A stretch of 64,000 bases of DNA from Macrobrachium rosenbergii. Taxonomy: Eukaryota > Arthropoda > Malacostraca > Decapoda > Palaemonidae. The position numbers and the translations under genes are program-made. The notes under the pieces are model-generated. The model did not search any database. It had not been told where the DNA came from and saw only the letters and a list, made by a program, of their open reading frames with translations. Each line of letters starts with the position of its first letter. The stretch's first letter is position 1. The stretch covers positions 11,763,508 to 11,827,507 of the forward strand of contig NC_089766.1 in the NCBI RefSeq assembly GCF_040412425.1, in the 5' to 3' direction. Positions 39,801 through 62,205 of the stretch are shown here, in pieces.

Positions 39801-41136
39801 GACATTTGATCCCCAAGGGGCTAGTATTAAATACGGCGAAACAGATTTTCATCCCAGAGGGGCTAGTACTAAACATGGCGAAACACATTTGATCCCCAGT
39901 GGGACTAGTACTAAACACGGCCGAGGGGCTACAACTAAACATGGCGAAACACATTTGATCCCTGAGAGGCTAGTACTAAACACAACGAAACATTTGATCC
40001 CCGAGGGAATAGTACTAAACACAGCAAAACACATTTGATCCCCCAAAAGGCTAGCACTAAACACAGCGAAACACATTTGATCCCACCAAGGGGCTAGTAC
40101 TTAACATGGCAAAACACATTTGATCCCCCAAGGGGCTAGTACTAAACATAGCGAAACACATTTGATCACCGAGAGGCTAGCACTAAACACAGCAAAACAC
40201 ATTTGATCCCCCAATGGGCTAGTACTTAGCACAGCAAAACACATTTGATCCCCAAGGGGCTAGTACTAAACACAGTGAAACACATTTGATCCCCCAAGGG
40301 ACTAGTATTAAACACAGCAAAACACAACTGATCCCCCAAGGGGCTAGTACTAAACACAGCAAAACACATTTGATCCCCCAAGGGGCTAGTACTAAACACA
40401 GCAAAACACATTTGATCCCCCCCAATGGGCTAGTACTTAGCACAGAAAAACACATTTGATCCCCAAGGGGCTAGTACTAAACACAGTGAAACACATTTGA
40501 TCCCCCAAGGGACTAGTATTAAACACAGCAAAACACAACTGAACCCCAAGGGGCTAGTACTAAACACAGCGAAACACATTTGATCCCCCCAAGGGGCTAG
40601 TACTAAACACAGCAAAACACATTTGATCCTCCAAGGGGCTAGTACTAAACACAGTGAAACACATTTGATCCCCAAGGGGACTAGTATTAAACACATTTCA
40701 CAACCCCCAATGGGCCTACTTAGCACAGAAAAACACATTTGATCCCTAAAACACATTTGATCCCCAAGGGACTAGTATTAAACACAGCAAAACACAACTG
40801 AACCCCAAGGGGCTAGTACTAAACACAGTGAAACACATTTGATCCCCCAAGGGGCTTTAGTACTAAACACAGCAAAACACATTTGATCAAATAGTACTAA
40901 ACACAGTGAAACACATTTGATCCCCAAGGGACTTTTAAACACAGCAAAACACAACTGATCCCCAAGGAAAAGTACTAAACACAGCGAAACACATTTGATC
41001 CCCCAAGGGGCTAGTACTAAACACAGCAAAACACATTTGATCCCCCAAGGGGCTAGTACTAAACACAGCGAAATACATTTCATCCCCAGCGAAACACATT
41101 TTATCCCCATACTGGAAAACACATTTGATCCCAATG
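39801..41136. repeat. Minisatellite, about 42-43-bp unit, about 30 copies
   Basis: Units read cacatttgatccccc, aaggggctagtactaaacac and agcgaaa. Each contains the inverted repeat CCCC-AA-GGGG and the palindrome TAGTACTA. A variant unit with acacaactga recurs at about 40323, 40533, 40792 and 40951, and neighbouring variants recur with it, so there is a higher-order repeat of about five units. Because many units are 42 bp, minus-strand frames repeat M-C-F-A-V-F-S-T-S-P-L-G-D-Q. Frequent 43-bp units break the frame, so this is not a coding repeat. Confidence 0.95.
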
Positions 41137-41571
41137 TCATTAAACTCTGTAACACTTTGAATCACTGTTTTGCAATGTTTAGAAAGAAATGTCACTAAAT
41201 GACATTTCAACCCATGAAAATTTCACTTCATAAACCCCTGGTTTCACAATCTTACTCATATCTGGAGAATCTGAATACCAAGTACAGTAACTCTGTGTTT
41301 GCTTCAATGGGTTACTGCAAGTGACACAACCTCTTCACTCATAAGAATCTTTTGTCATATCTGGAGAATTGAATCCCAAGCATCCGTCAATGTTTTTACT
41401 GTCTGCAGCTGCTAAAGCTCACTTCTGTCCTCAGTAATTATGCGGATTCAGTTCTAACATACTTTTCAAGTTTGACAGTTCATTGCTACCACTGATCATC
41501 GGGCCACAGCCATTCAAATCTTAAAAAATCAATACAATTAAAAATACTCATAGTAGCATGATTCTTGAAAT

Positions 41572-41760
41572 GGAGAAGCAAATCCACAGTTATGTATATG
41601 TACATATATTTTAATATAAATTTGTACAGAAAGCTTTTGGGATACTGTTCGATTCCCCTTTTCAATCTCGGAAAATGGGAATCGAAGTTTCCCGAAAGCT
41701 TTCTATACAGATTTATCTTCAAGTATATGTAAATATACATAACTGTGGACTTGTCCCTCC
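41572..41760. mobile_element. Fold-back element with conserved terminal repeats
   Basis: The arms begin ggagaagcaaatccacagtt and end aactgtggacttgtccctcc. Homology between the arms extends inward through tgtacagaaagcttt and attcccattttc, giving arms of about 90 bp and a small centre. The outer 30 bp are the same as in the elements at 14761-14844 and 14938-15020, so this may be the longer parent form. Confidence 0.8.
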
Positions 41761-42087
41761 AATCAATACAATCCCAAAACTACAATTAATAACACATGGG
41801 ACTACTCTTGAGAACCAACTTTGAAATAAAAGAACGTGATTGCATACCATTAAACATTATGCTAGTACTAGGGTAAAATATGCCTATATACATTGCTTAT
41901 ATAATATAATTCTGAATTGGTGACGAGTAAAAACAAAGACTGCATCAGTACTATCCATCAACACCAATATACAAAACTGACGCAAAATATGAAATCCATT
42001 GCCAAAAGATGCTTTCCAGCCACTCACAGCTCATCCATGAAGAAAATGTTATCAGATTACAAATCAAAACTGCAGCAATGCAAAGTT

Positions 42088-42170
42088 AAAGAAGTTGGAC
42101 AGCTGGGTATAGGATGAGACCAAAGGGAAAAAACAAAAAGTCAGAGAGCAGAGCGACGCTGCAAAGAACT
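42088..42170 (+). repeat. Diverged interspersed repeat, copy 1
   Basis: Shares aagttggacagct, agaccaaagg, caaaaag and gctgcaaagaac with 54609-54722, in the same order and orientation. Its end resembles the 3' part of the GGAAT-type family, so it may be an old relative. Confidence 0.45.
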
Positions 42171-42198
42171 TTCCATTTAACATATACGGGCAAATAAG

Positions 42199-42474
42199 AA
42201 TGGAATGGAATGGAATATAAAATTTAGGCCAAAGGCCAAGCACTGGGACCTATGAGGTCATTCAGTACTGAAAATAATGTTGAAACAATTGTTAGGAGAA
42301 GGTGGAAAGTAAGATGGAAGAAAGAGAATGTGAAAGGAGGTACAGTAAAATGAGTGAAAAGAGTTGCAGCTAGGGCCCGAAGGGACGCTGCAAAGTACAT
42401 TAAGTAATGCCTACAGTGGACCGCGTGAGGTGCACTGATGGCACTAATCCCCAACCCCCTAGGGTATTAAAATC
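42199..42474 (+). mobile_element. Interspersed GGAAT-type repeat, near full-length
   Basis: Begins with three ggaat units at 42199, contains ggccaaaggccaagcactgg and gacctatgaggtcattcag, and has an internal deletion relative to 28683-28994. It ends after accgcgtgaggtgcactgat near ccccctaggg. Confidence 0.88.
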
Positions 42475-42871
42475 AATTAGCTGCATTCGTCCATAATACA
42501 CTCATCTATTACCATATTGGGAATAACCATATGATCGCATCCCCACTGAACCACAATATTGAACGACATTTAGCAAGATGAATACCTAGAGAAAAACCGG
42601 ATGTCACGTCAACTTTAGCTAACGGTATTTTGAAGTAAAAAACGAAGAAAAAATCCAGCTAGGTCATTTTTACTCTTGACAACGAGCTTCAAAATTCACT
42701 CATATTTCTTTTACGTGTGGTGCAAGGGCCCATGAAAGAAGGGAAAAATACGATAAACTTGGTTAATAATTGGGCAAAGAACAAACTAGAAGCAGTTCTA
42801 ACAACTTACCCATGTGATAATTATTCATACCTACTGTATATTTTCCTCAATTCTCCATTTGAATTTGGCAT

Positions 42872-42873
<2 letters not shown>
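42475..42873. other. Spacer, nothing recognised
   Basis: No supported feature. Confidence 0.4.
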
Positions 42874-42944
<71 letters not shown>

Positions 42945-42974
42945 ACTATATATCACCTTTGAATTTTGATAATA

Positions 42975-43033
<59 letters not shown>
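42874..43033. repeat. (GA)n and (TA)n arrays
   Basis: GA (42874-42938) and TA (42972-43033) separated by about 33 bp. Confidence 0.96.
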
Positions 43034-43034
<1 letters not shown>

Positions 43035-45154
43035 GAGTATGTGTGTGTATAATTTCTCCTGAACATTTAGAATATATGTAAAAGTAAGAAACTACTTCTC
43101 CAAAAATTATAACAACATCCAACATTTCATTGCAACAACTGAAACGTCCATACATCAGACCACTTACCCCATCTATTGAGTATTTTATCAATCCAAAACA
43201 TTATGAATCCCACGCACACATGGCGCTAAACGGAGACGCAGTTTGGCGCGAGTGGAACCCGTCCGTCGCATACGTCAATGTTTACATTTAGACTTTTTTA
43301 AAGGGACCTTCTCACGAGTTGCCAGTTTCCCTTTTTTCCCCTTCTGTCAGCTAAGCAGCGTGTGCCATTGGTTCATTCCTGTCGTCGTACGTTTGTTTAC
43401 AATTTAGCGTTGGCTGAGTCTGTTGCACTAACCTGTAAAATAAAGGAAAATGATATATACAGACAGAGATAACGATAAGTAACAAATGCCTGTCACAGCA
43501 CAGAAATGAAATGTCTGTCCTGTGACAAAAGCTATAGTACAGAAAGACAGTATTACCAATACGACAAAATGAGTGCATGTTCCAAATAAAGTTGATAATA
43601 AATTAACAATCCTCACATATAACATGAGAGATTCATATAAATCTCAATTTACCAAGAAAATACAAATAAAATTGTTAAAAATTTCAAATAACAAAAAATA
43701 CCAATTTTAGGTATCAAATCTTGGTATTGTTCGAAGAACATATGACCCTCTATAGTTTTGGGAGGACTATTGTCCCCGATCGTCAGGGAAGGGGGGAGGG
43801 GGTAGGGGGATGAAACTAGATCAAATTTCTGTACAGACAGTTTCTTTTATTATCAGGTTCCTGTCTGATTACCTGAATACATTAACATTCGTAGGACATA
43901 CAGGTTTTACCATGTATTTCTTGCAATATACTAACGTTTTTTACACAAGATTTATTTTTTCCTCAATATGAATAAAAATTATTACCAAGAAAACTGACCA
44001 ACTTACATTGCATTCAGGCTGATGGAACAAGAACGCCATTGCATGCAATCATTCAATGTGACACGCGATCAACGCTTCGCATTATTAGCCTACAGTTTTG
44101 CAACGAGAATCAATGACTTGGATTGTGAACAATATAGTGCAAGAGGGAACGAAACAAATGGATGATTCATGTTGTATGACTTTTGTATGTTGCCCCAAAA
44201 CACACAATATATATACGACATACAAATATTTTATACATACACATATATTTACAGAACCTATGTGTACGCAGTATTACAATTTGTTGCATCCTTCCTCAAA
44301 ATCTGAGACCTTAAAAACTGCCCTTTAAACCTTAAAATTAACACCTTCTCTCTTGGGACCTTTTCCATTCAAGACCTTAAAATGAACATTTCTCCTGAAC
44401 GTCTTAGAATCTGTTCTCTTTTGGGACCTTAAAATACTTCATCTCATAAAAGAAATGCAAGTGTGTTTATACATATGATACAGTAGTAATATATGTCTAC
44501 AACTGACAGAGGAGGACTACATAAGAGCACTGATTGATATGATTATAAGCAATTTAGGTTACCGAGGAATCTCTTTGTATACTGAAGTTCATCACATAAT
44601 CTATGTTTACGATGCAAACTATATTTAGCATTAAAAATTAATAAAAATACACATACACATATACAGAACAAAAATTCAAATAAGTTACATATCCAGTACT
44701 ATACATATGTAAAAATCGTTTGTTATCCAACCTGAAATATGCAGGAATTTCATTTTCGGGCAATAATTTGAGAATTAACACACCACTGACCTTTCTCAGT
44801 TCTTTTTCAAAGCCTGGCAGTCAGGACCTGAAAGTGGCTTTTTCAGGGAAATAACCACTGCGGACGGGTAAAACAAATACCCTGTAGGATATGTACAGAC
44901 TTTCTTTCAAGAGACAACTCAAGAACTAGCATACCCGTGAAATTCAAAACACAGGACACTTACCGCCCTTTGAAGTCATATAGACCAATAGTTTTCTTCT
45001 TGAAAGCGTCATCTAAACTTTGAAAACAAAAACAAAACAAAACAAAAAGACCTTTCATTTTTTATTTTAAGGAATGTTTATGGTGAAGGGCCATCTCAAG
45101 TTCTAGATGATTCACATCATCAACGCGTGACTATTTCTTAAAAATCCATATATT
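43034..45154. other. Mostly array-free spacer
   Basis: About 2.1 kb without long arrays. A GC-richer, CpG-containing patch at 43210-43430 could be a promoter or first exon of something unseen, but no start, splice or domain supports that. Repeated gaccttaaaa words lie at 44305-44435. Confidence 0.35.
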
Positions 45155-45334
45155 TGTGTAATAAAAATCCACAATTATATAGTAAATATATTACTATGTA
45201 AAATATGTAAAATAAACCAGAGACTTTCGAACACTTGAACGGTGTGTGAGGAACACCGTTCAAGTGTTTGAAAGTCTCTGGTTTATTTTACATAGTAATA
45301 TATTTACTTTATAATTGTGGATTTTTATTACACA
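45155..45334. mobile_element. Near-perfect fold-back element, 180 bp
   Basis: The left arm (45155-45245) starts tgtgtaataaaaatccacaa and the right arm (45253-45334) ends ttgtggatttttattacaca. The arms are complementary through taaaccagagactttc and cacttgaacggtgt, around a 7-nt loop. The left arm has about 9 extra bases. The aatccaca near the termini resembles the terminal repeat of the elements at 14.8 and 41.6 kb. No coding capacity. Confidence 0.85.
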
Positions 45335-45560
45335 GATTGTTTTTCACGAAACTGTGAATCTATTAGCAATCCATATATTAGCAAAACTTGTTTTGTCGTT
45401 AGTCTGTATTCTGCATAGAATTGTGCTATGTATAATTGTGCACACATGAATTAAATAAAATGCATTAAAAACAACACTGGATTAATGCGAATACAGTATA
45501 TATCAATGGAACAGGAGACATGTATAATCAACAATAATATATAAATCACGTGTGAGAGTG

Positions 45561-45561
<1 letters not shown>

Positions 45562-45656
<95 letters not shown>
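45562..45656. repeat. (TA)n microsatellite
   Basis: About 47 TA units. It is the last TA array before the ATG101 gene; no comparable TA array follows to 64000. Confidence 0.97.
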
Positions 45657-45659
<3 letters not shown>

Positions 45660-46192
45660 TACGTGTGTGTTTGTGTGTAGAGAGAGTCAGCGAGAATAAG
45701 TAAACACAACACACAAACATTGGCAATGAGTGTACTGTACTACAAATGGCATGAACAGTATGCAACGAAAGCTCGCGAACAGTTTGTTTCAAGCTGTCAA
45801 CAAAGGGCAAATATAAATAAAGGGAAAATATAACACAAAACAATAGATCCACAGTAAACATTCAACATATACAGAGAGAATGGATTAACAAACGACCATC
45901 AGACGAACGACGCAAATGACAGTAGGCAGTAACTTTCTGAGAACAAAAATTGCTGCAAACTTGAATCTTGTCCCACTTTCTTCGCATTGGCCCTCTTCCA
46001 ACCATCCTGTGACGCAATTTCAAACTTTTAAACTTTACCTGCCCTATTTCCTTGTTCTTGATAACCCTCCAACATTCACCTAACACCGAATAACAAATCC
46101 ACCATTCATAAACCACGTCATTTGCGCCCCTGGTCCCATTAACCCACAGCTTCAGAGGGAAATTTCCTGACTGTACGCATCGCCCGCTTCAA
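45657..46192. other. Upstream region of ATG101
   Basis: Mixed sequence with no supported gene. A minus-strand open frame (45862-46116) has no recognisable domain; a divergent transcript cannot be excluded. Confidence 0.4.
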
Positions 46193-46254
46193 ATGTCGCG
46201 CTGCCGTGACGTCACCGTCAGCTGAGAGACGCAGATCAAAACAAAGCGAAAAGA
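46193..46254 (+). promoter_or_regulatory. ATG101 proximal promoter/leader with CRE palindrome and short uORF
   Basis: An exact TGACGTCA (46207-46214), the ATF/CREB-type palindrome, lies 41 bp before the start codon. It is followed by TCAGCTGA (46218-46225), which contains an E-box CAGCTG. An ATG at 46193 opens a 10-codon frame ending TGA at 46225; it acts as a uORF only if transcription begins upstream of it. The start-site position is not visible from sequence alone. Confidence 0.5.
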
Positions 46255-55752
<9,498 letters not shown>

Positions 55753-58700
55753 CATTGGCTGGAGTTTAGGATATTGAAGATAATTTTGTTGGAAAAGTTT
55801 ATCTTTGACCACTACTATAAGGTGTTTGGACAAAGATCCAGTCAGATTCTATGATGTTGTTTATCAAGAACTGTGGCGTCCACGAAGGAACCTCTGTTGT
55901 GTATTTGCATCTGGTGTTGTAGTAAGAAAGCATCTGGCGTCGGCAGGTTTCCGATCTTAATCAAATGTTTTCATTTTAATACCTCATAGACAACAATATC
56001 ATTCAGCCAAGTCTTTTTATCTCTCAATTTCTTGTTAGATTTTGCTAGACTTAACGGTAGAGCAGAATTACACATTACTCTTGTTGTTGCTATCAAACAT
56101 TTTCGTTTAATGATACTGTCACAAATTACATAGTAATAGCATACTGACACATGTAATTACTAGTAATTACTAGTTAACTCCTATTAGAGAATCGTGAAAC
56201 AAAGCTTTTTTTGTCCACAAGAAAAGAAGCATACTCCACGTGCAACACGTTACAGTTACGTATAATTAATTTTATTATTCCAATGTTGATATATTTTATA
56301 AGTTTTATTTATAACAGGTGCTCTAATTATATATGTTAGTACGGCTTTTTTTTCATGAGGAAATTACATCTTTTTTGTTGACAGACAACTATATTAAGAA
56401 TTAGTTTCAAGCACAGTATTCCATAAGTTCCAAAAATTCATTTTCATTTTACAATGCAGATAACATTCAGCTTATCGGCACCACCACATCAGCAGTAGCA
56501 ACTTGCTGTGCTATTAAGGTGATGTTTGTAATTTTTTTTTTAAAGCAACTCTGGAGAACTATTACCAAAATGCAGAGAAGGGAATCTGGATTATTTGTCC
56601 ATGTAATGTGGTTATAATGAGTTTTTGTTTTGAAGATGATGGTAAATATCTGTAGCTGATATCATTGAAGCTATTCATGATTGCTGGAATGAGAACTCGT
56701 CACTAGGTAAGCAGAACTATACAAAACAGTACGTATTTGAAAACTGAGAGATGTATGTAGTTCATGCTACTATTGTTCGGAAGCAAATCAGAAGCAAGAC
56801 TAAAGCAGCATGATTATGGCTGCAGATATTTACTATCAGCCAGAAAAAACAAACTTAAGTTGGGCATTTCGTTTGTTTTGATAAATTGGTGTATTAATTA
56901 TGAGGACAGTCACACGGTACGAAGGTATAATTCTTTGAGCAACCCTGTAATAGACAAGAAGTCTGGCAAACGAGTTCACTTTAAAATCAATTGCTCTATA
57001 AATGTGGTACAAGTCTGTGAAAGATACAGAATCAGTATAAAAATCTATCCTAACATTTTCTTTGGATACGTAATGTTCACCGTAAGTACATTTTCCTGTA
57101 CTGTACTGATGTAGAAACAATTGAATTAGCATCTTCCAATACCAAAAGTTTTATAAGCAGTGATTTGTTCTTCACATACAAATTTCTGTCACATTCAAGT
57201 GAAGTGGTAGGGCAAGTCATGTTTATTGTTTAGCAAAACCAACTCTAGGCATTATGCTACTTGAAAATGTGGAATTACTTTTTTCTCAGTCTTATTTTGA
57301 GCTACTTCTTAGTTCCTACTGCAGGAGTATTTTTGAAATTTCACGCTACTGAAATTTAAAATACCTTATGAATGAGTAATTGACTTTCAAAGTTTCCACT
57401 TGAGTTTCCCCAGAACTTTCTTCATAATCCGTCTTGGTCCTACCTCTCATTTTGTCACACTCCATATCCGTGCCAAATAACTCCAGTCGTGTGAACTGTA
57501 AGACAGCTGTCACATGCCGTGACTTTTCCTTTCATACAAATACAATATATAACCCAGAACTGAGTTGCAAAGCTGACTGATCTAGTAACAATTCAGTGGT
57601 GCATCAAAGTGACAGATACGCACTGATGCATCTTCGTTACCAATTGCAGGATGAAAATGTGTTCCAGTTTCTAGTACGAGCAAAGCCATATTTTAAGCTT
57701 CTGTCACTGCATTTCGGCAGACCTAGATGCGCTGGACACTCGCAGATAACATTTCAGAATCTTTGTTTAGCATGTGTGGCTTCAACTGCTAACGAGTTCT
57801 TTTGAAATCATCAGCACTTCGCATGAATTGTGTGTGGACTTACTGGTTGTAAACCGTTTTACTGTACTACTCTGTTGCAGCTCTACATTTATCATCCAAT
57901 AATCTTTATAGAATTAGTTGAAAAGATTGAAACATTTCATGTCTTCAGGCTTAATTTGCTTGTACTGTATACAGTACTGCCTATCTTAGCTGTATAGAAC
58001 ACAGATCTCATAAGCAAATAATAAGCTGGTAGGATATTTGCACTACACAACACTACCTTAGCCACTTTACACTTTCAATAGATTTTCAGTGTTTTCTTGT
58101 GGCACTGTCTCTGCAATTATTAAATAGCAATTTCTGCATATTTTTAGTAAATATGGGAAAATCTCAGCTGCTGATAAATCATCAACTTCTGAAATGTGAC
58201 CAAAATTGCTTTGGCTGGATACAGTAAACAGCAAAGTTAAAGGCACACACACACAAAACCAGCTTTGCTAACTTGTGAACTCACAAGTTGCAAACTTTTT
58301 TTTACTGATACGCAATCCATTAAGTTTTTCCCAACTTGAAACTTCAGTATTTTACCACCAGAAAGCAGTTAATTTGCATTCATGTTGAGCTGCTTTTAAA
58401 ACCATTAGAATAAAACAGCTTTTAAATTTGTTATGTGTGAGTAGCTAAACAAATTACAAGATTTACAATTCATTTTCACGCGGTAAATCATCACAGGAAA
58501 ATTTACAAGCCATTCTTACTCTATCTACTTTTGTTTGTAAACTTATGATTTAACAGACCATTATTTGGCTGTATTTAAAAAAAAAAAAATATTGATACAC
58601 TGTACCCTGAAAGTGAAGTTTGTTATTTTGTATTGGACAAAACAAAAATTTTATTCTAGCTTAAGAGATTAACCACATCTTGGGATTACACCATTACTGT

Positions 58701-61700
58701 AATCAAAATTTATCACCTGGACTGGAGTTCATTTCACTGAAACCACTTTTTATGAGAAACGTTCATTTTGGGGAAATGATTGTTCCTCAGCAGTTAAAAA
58801 AAATATATATATATATCTCTAGAATCACTGTTCCCACACCCCTGCTGTTCAAGTGCTAGGGCTGTATCCCTGCCGTATAAGTGTTGGGTATAATTCCATT
58901 CTGTAAATAAATAGATAATGCAAGATTTTTCTACACTAACTAGGAAGAGTGCTTTAGATTTTATAAAGTGTTGAATAAATAAATAAATAAATATAATGTA
59001 AGTACAGTATATGGAATTTTGTAGTATTTTATACATGAGTGTTTAACCGTTTAATTTGTTAAGTTTGTGTGTGCGTGTGTGGATGTTGGTACCTGTAGAG
59101 TGTTGATCTAAATAGATGTCTCTTTAACCTGACCGGGTTTGAAGGTTTGAACGAGACCAAAGTCTGTCCCTCAGCTTCTGTGGCTCATTGATGCAGTGTT
59201 GGTTGTATCTTAACAGCAATGTTTGTTATACAAAGCAATTCACAAATACAATAAGCACTGGCATCCAGGGTTACAGTCAAGACTCGTTCAAAAATTGAAC
59301 CTGGGGAGATTATATTTTTGTCTTTTGTTTGACAAAGCAAGTGAATATTCTTACTATGCTTTGGTTATTAGTCAAGAGTACGCTAAGTACCAGTCAGAAT
59401 TTACAGTTTTAAGCATTAGTAATTTAGTGAAGGCCTTTGCAAGCACTGAAAAAGAATCTGAATTGTCTTGTCAGTTGAAACAACCAATCCCTTGCCCTAA
59501 ATTCTTAATGTAATGATATAAAAATACAGCAAGAAAACATTGGCATCCCAGTTTAACAGGAAATTATGCATTTCTCTGTAATGGGTTATGATGAGTATAA
59601 TGTCTATGGAGACTACACCTGGAAGTAGAATCGGTGTAGTGAACAACACAAATTTTACAAGCACCCAAGGTGAACGTGTAAAGAAACTTTACCAGCTATT
59701 ATATATATTTATGTAATCAGTTTATTGTACCAAACAGGCACAAAACATCGGGCAAATCATATATTGTAACTAGTGGTTAATGTTAAAAGTGTTCTCTATT
59801 AACAGTATCAGGAATAAGTATTTACCACAGAAATCTGTTGAGTAGGTCACTGTTATCATGTAGCATTATGAGTACAGTCATCACTTATGCAACAAATCCC
59901 TTTTGTTCACAGAGTTCTGAGTAATTTTAAGGTTTCCGTGACAATATTATGGCATTACTTGTCACATTTTCGCCATGGTTATTGTCAGTACACCTGATCT
60001 TGGCCAACCAAAACAACAGCATATATGCTGCAGCTTTATACATAATACAGGTAACCTATTGACATCCTACAAAAGCACTTCTGACTATTATTTCGATAAG
60101 CAAGAGGAATGAATTGTCTTGGTAACTAAGTACAAGGTTTCTGATCAATGTTCTTTGCTTCTTTGGGGAAATTTTGCCTTATGGCATCTGTCACGGAGAA
60201 AAAAAAACAATCTGAACACAGCAGGTGAATAAAATTGTTAAAAAATCAAGGCTGAAAATTTCCTGCCCTTCCTCTTACGGAACCTATCTGCACTAGAAAT
60301 AACCTTATTGAAGTAATGCCCCAAAGTACAGGATAGCATAGTACTGCAAATGTCATCTCTGACTTCATAGATTTGTTTTTTAAATGTCTGGATGTGAATG
60401 AGGGTCAAGAGCTGGTCATGTGGATACCGAAAACACGTGTACCAAGACTGAGGATGGCTTTAGAGCTTTAAATGGTTGATAGGTAATAGCTGATAATCTA
60501 AATAAGAGGTTATCAGTAAACAATAGATTTAATTAATGCTTGTACATTATGCTTATAAGTTATTTTGTCAATAAAATATTTATTTAATCTTCTTTCATTT
60601 TACCCACATTAATTTACTTCCATAACAATTTTGTGTTATATCATAGAAGAGATATCCCTTGTCTAAGAATATATTAATGCATTTATAAAATGAACTTTAT
60701 TAAAATAAAATTTTCTGTTCTTTTTCTTTTGCAGCTGAGGGAACACAATTTCACTTTTTTCCCAGTGGGACATAGCCTATATGGCTTAAAAATTAATAAA
60801 CAGCCTGGACACTTAACATCAGTAAACTGATTCTAATTCCAATAAAACTATCAGAGTATAGTTAACATTGGAAAAGTCATGAAATAACTTCCCTTGGCAT
60901 TATTCAAACAAGGTGCATAACTTAACATAACCATCATGAAGATTTCCAATCTTTGTCCTTAAATGACCTCGAAAAATCCACAAACTGAAAATTTGGTACT
61001 GTATACTATTATGTTGCCCATTACAAAAAAGGTACACACATTTACTCTACTTCTAAAGAACAAATTACATATTTGGTTATGAATCTCCTATCACATTAAA
61101 ACAAAGAACCAAAGACTTGGTTCCAAGTGATCATACATAAGAACTATTTCCAAATGCGAGACCAGAGTTTCACGATATAGGGAAAGGCCAAAGGAGGATA
61201 GAGCCTAATCCTGTACACTGTATGTGGCACTTAAGGTTCTATGCTGTATCCCTTCAGCCCTTGCTTCAATTCACCTTTCACTAATTCCAACTAGTCTCTT
61301 CCCTCAATTAGTCGAACTTTTTAACATTATCTTGCACCAATTAGCACCCTGCGAGTCTGGACTACTCACTTACTAAACTACAGTACTGTACTTTGTGATA
61401 TCATCTGTTACAAGCCTGAATGAATTAAGAAATAAAGACTTTGGGGGAAAAGAGAAGATCATTCCCAAGACCTGTATTGGAATCTATTGCTGAACTGAGT
61501 AATGAGAGGACTGCTCACTCCCAAACAAAATATGGAAACAAGAAAAGGTGTCAGCAAATATAGCATCAAAATATGGATGATGAACTCTATTAAAATACAA
61601 AAGGCAACAGAAATATATGATAAATACACAAGCAATATTAGCAAATGTACATATGGCAACTGAAATATGCAAAAGGGCGACTGAGGACTGAGGAGAATAT

Positions 61701-61892
61701 TTAAGCTTGGTCAAAGAATAGGTCAGAGGTACAGTACACCTACAGTAGAAGAGGAAAGCTAAAGAGCATGTGGTGAGGGCAAAGATCTTGGAGGAATGGA
61801 ATCAGTGGATAAGGAAAAACGGAAGAGGTTTGACAGAGGCAAAATTTACTGTGCACAATACATAGGCTATGCCACAGCCCAAGATCTGAGAC
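55753..61892 (+). other. ATG101 3' UTR and downstream intergenic sequence
   Basis: About 6 kb of AT-rich sequence nearly free of arrays. AATAAA signals lie at 58409, 58974 and 60570, among others, but none can be singled out as the ATG101 poly(A) site. Open frames at 56764-57114, 57596-57805 and 59223-59513 have no recognised domain or splice context. A partial, inverted piece resembling the GGAAT-type repeat may lie at about 61228-61300. Confidence 0.4.
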
Positions 61893-62205
61893 CCCCATAG
61901 GGAAGCAGTGCCTTCAGTGCACCTCATGGGGTGCAGTGTAGGCATTACTAAAGGTTCTTTGCAGTGTCCTTTCAGCCGCTAGCTGTAGCCCCTTTCAATC
62001 TGTTTACTGTACCTCCATTCATATCTTTCTTCCATCTTGCTAACCACCCTCTCCCAACAATTATTTCAAAGTGCAACTTCGAGGTTTTACTCCTGTTACA
62101 CCTTTGAAACCTACCTACTTCCAATTTCCCTTCCAGCACTGAATGGCCTCATAGGTCCCAGTGCTTGGCCTATGGCTGGCCTAAACTCTACATATTCCAT
62201 TCCAA
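61893..62205 (-). mobile_element. Interspersed GGAAT-type repeat, full-length, inverted
   Basis: Read on the minus strand it starts ggaatggaatatgtagagtt and passes through the ccaagcactgggacctatga motif. It ends at about 61893 after the aggtgcactgaagg region. About 313 bp, and the best-preserved copy together with 28683-28994. Confidence 0.88.

Noticed and set aside
39704..41198. Apparent repeat protein (M-C-F-A-V-F-S-T-S-P-L-G) in the 42-bp minisatellite
   Set aside because: 43-bp units break the frame repeatedly and both strands read open equally well. This is a tandem DNA repeat.
45862..46116. Divergent gene sharing the ATG101 promoter
   Set aside because: The minus-strand frame is open for 84 codons but shows no domain, signal or conserved motif. 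The evidence is too weak to call.
56764..57132. Overlapping open frames on both strands
   Set aside because: They shadow each other, match nothing recognised and lack splice or promoter context.
59223..59513. 96-codon plus-strand open frame downstream of ATG101
   Set aside because: No recognisable domain, AT-driven codon content, and it lies in probable 3' UTR or intergenic sequence.
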